NCBI GenBank assembly: GCA_049509675.1
Contig: JBEKZQ010000344.1
Location: 1-6,882, forward strand
Reading direction: 5' to 3'
DNA: 6,882 nt
From: JBEKZQ01 sp049509675
GTDB lineage: Bacteria; Planctomycetota; Planctomycetia; Pirellulales; Thermoguttaceae
This document shows positions 6,562-6,882 of the stretch, piece by piece. Made by a program: the position numbers and the translations under genes. The notes below the pieces were generated by a model. It had not been told where the DNA came from. It searched no databases and worked only from the letters and a program-made list of their open reading frames with translations. How positions within the stretch are numbered: position 1 is the stretch's first letter; the number at the start of each line of letters is the position of its first letter.

Positions 6562-6801
6562 ATGAAGTCCACCATGATCCTGGCGGCGGCCGTGGCGGCC
6601 GCCAGCGTGCTGTCCGCCCGGGCCAGCACGATCACCATGGCGATGGTGACCGTGGGCGATCCGGGCAACGCGGCGGATACGAACGGCTACGTGGATGTCG
6701 GCTACACCTATCAGATAGGCAAGTACGACGTGACCACCGCACAGTACACCGCGTTTCTTAATCAACGATCCGCTTTCGGGCTAAGACTGGGGTTTCCGTA
6801 G
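6562..6801 (+). pseudogene. Truncated secreted SUMF1/formylglycine-generating-enzyme-like protein
   Basis: The ATG at 6562 has GAGAGGG 8 nt upstream. Residues 1-21 are a signal peptide (MKSTMILAAAVAAASVLSARA, split here as basic start, Ala-rich core and an A-R-A cleavage site). Residues 28-67 (MVTVGDPGNAADTNGY, then VGYTYQIGKYDVT and AQYTAFLN) match what I remember of the N-terminus of planctomycete secreted SUMF1/EgtB/PvdO-type proteins, in which IGKYEVT..QY..FLN opens the FGE-sulfatase fold. After Asn67 (codon ending 6762) the family sequence stops. Twelve unrelated residues follow, then a TAG at 6799. A normal member should run for some 250 or more residues, so the product lacks the catalytic region. 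The lower-GC sequence after 6762 looks like the edge of an inserted element. Confidence 0.65.
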
Positions 6802-6882
6802 GTTGAGAGTTTTGGTAATTTGATCGCTTTCGGCAAGGGAAGCAAGGAGGCGACCATTATGCCACACCATTGGCCTTTAGAA
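6763..6882. mobile_element. Probable left edge of an inserted element interrupting the SUMF1-like gene
   Basis: From about 6763 the sequence no longer continues the SUMF1-like reading frame, its base composition shifts to more A and T, and a new ORF with a strong ribosome site begins within 100 bp. This is the pattern of an insertion sequence with its transposase gene near the end. No terminal inverted repeat or target duplication can be tested because the right end is outside the window. The exact boundary is uncertain by about 15 bp. Confidence 0.35.
6859..6882 (+). CDS. Start of an unidentified gene, possibly a transposase (3' end beyond window)
   Basis: The ATG at 6859 is preceded by AAGGAGG at 6844-6850 with an 8-nt gap, the strongest ribosome site in the window. 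Only eight codons, MPHHWPLE, are present. Its position inside the presumed insertion suggests a transposase, but eight residues cannot identify it. Confidence 0.45.

Overview
The window is GC-rich, bacterial, and most consistent with a member of the Planctomycetes, probably Pirellulales-like. That placement is inference. It rests on a very large membrane protein without a recognisable family, a secreted protein that starts like the planctomycete SUMF1/formylglycine-generating-enzyme-like proteins, a short Gly-rich protein of a type I associate with planctomycetes, and an unusually dense set of short palindromic repeats, one of which sits in frame inside a gene. There is no rRNA, tRNA or CRISPR array.

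Layout, left to right. (1) Positions 1-3327, minus strand: the first 1109 codons of one giant ORF. It has a soluble N-terminal half of about 600 residues, about six hydrophobic segments, and a soluble C-terminal part that runs off the left edge. A 63-bp palindromic repeat is embedded at 2599-2661 and adds exactly 21 sense codons. (2) Positions 3465-4626: two copies of a 174/175-bp MITE-like element. Both have 11-bp perfect terminal inverted repeats and each has its own 4-bp target duplication (CTAA and TTGC). They bracket a minus-strand pair of small genes (60 aa then 93 aa, 10 nt apart) and a plus-strand, frameshifted coding remnant. (3) Positions 4651-5493, minus strand: an orphan soluble histidine kinase with complete catalytic motifs. 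(4) Positions 5734-6000, plus strand: a small Gly-rich conserved-looking protein, divergent from the kinase. (5) Positions 6001-6443: no convincing gene. (6) Positions 6444-6540: two adjacent strong hairpin repeats. (7) Positions 6562-6801: a signal-peptide-bearing SUMF1-like gene that loses its family sequence after residue 67, apparently through an insertion. (8) Positions 6859-6882: the first eight codons of another gene behind a strong Shine-Dalgarno, possibly the transposase of the inserted element.

The genes do not form an obvious pathway. The clearest story is genome plasticity: small non-autonomous elements, REP-like palindromes and a probable insertion have filled the spaces between, and in two cases the inside of, ordinary genes. 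The least explained coding material is the giant membrane protein and the two-gene cassette at 3713-4187. I see no strong evidence for a new defence or metabolic system.
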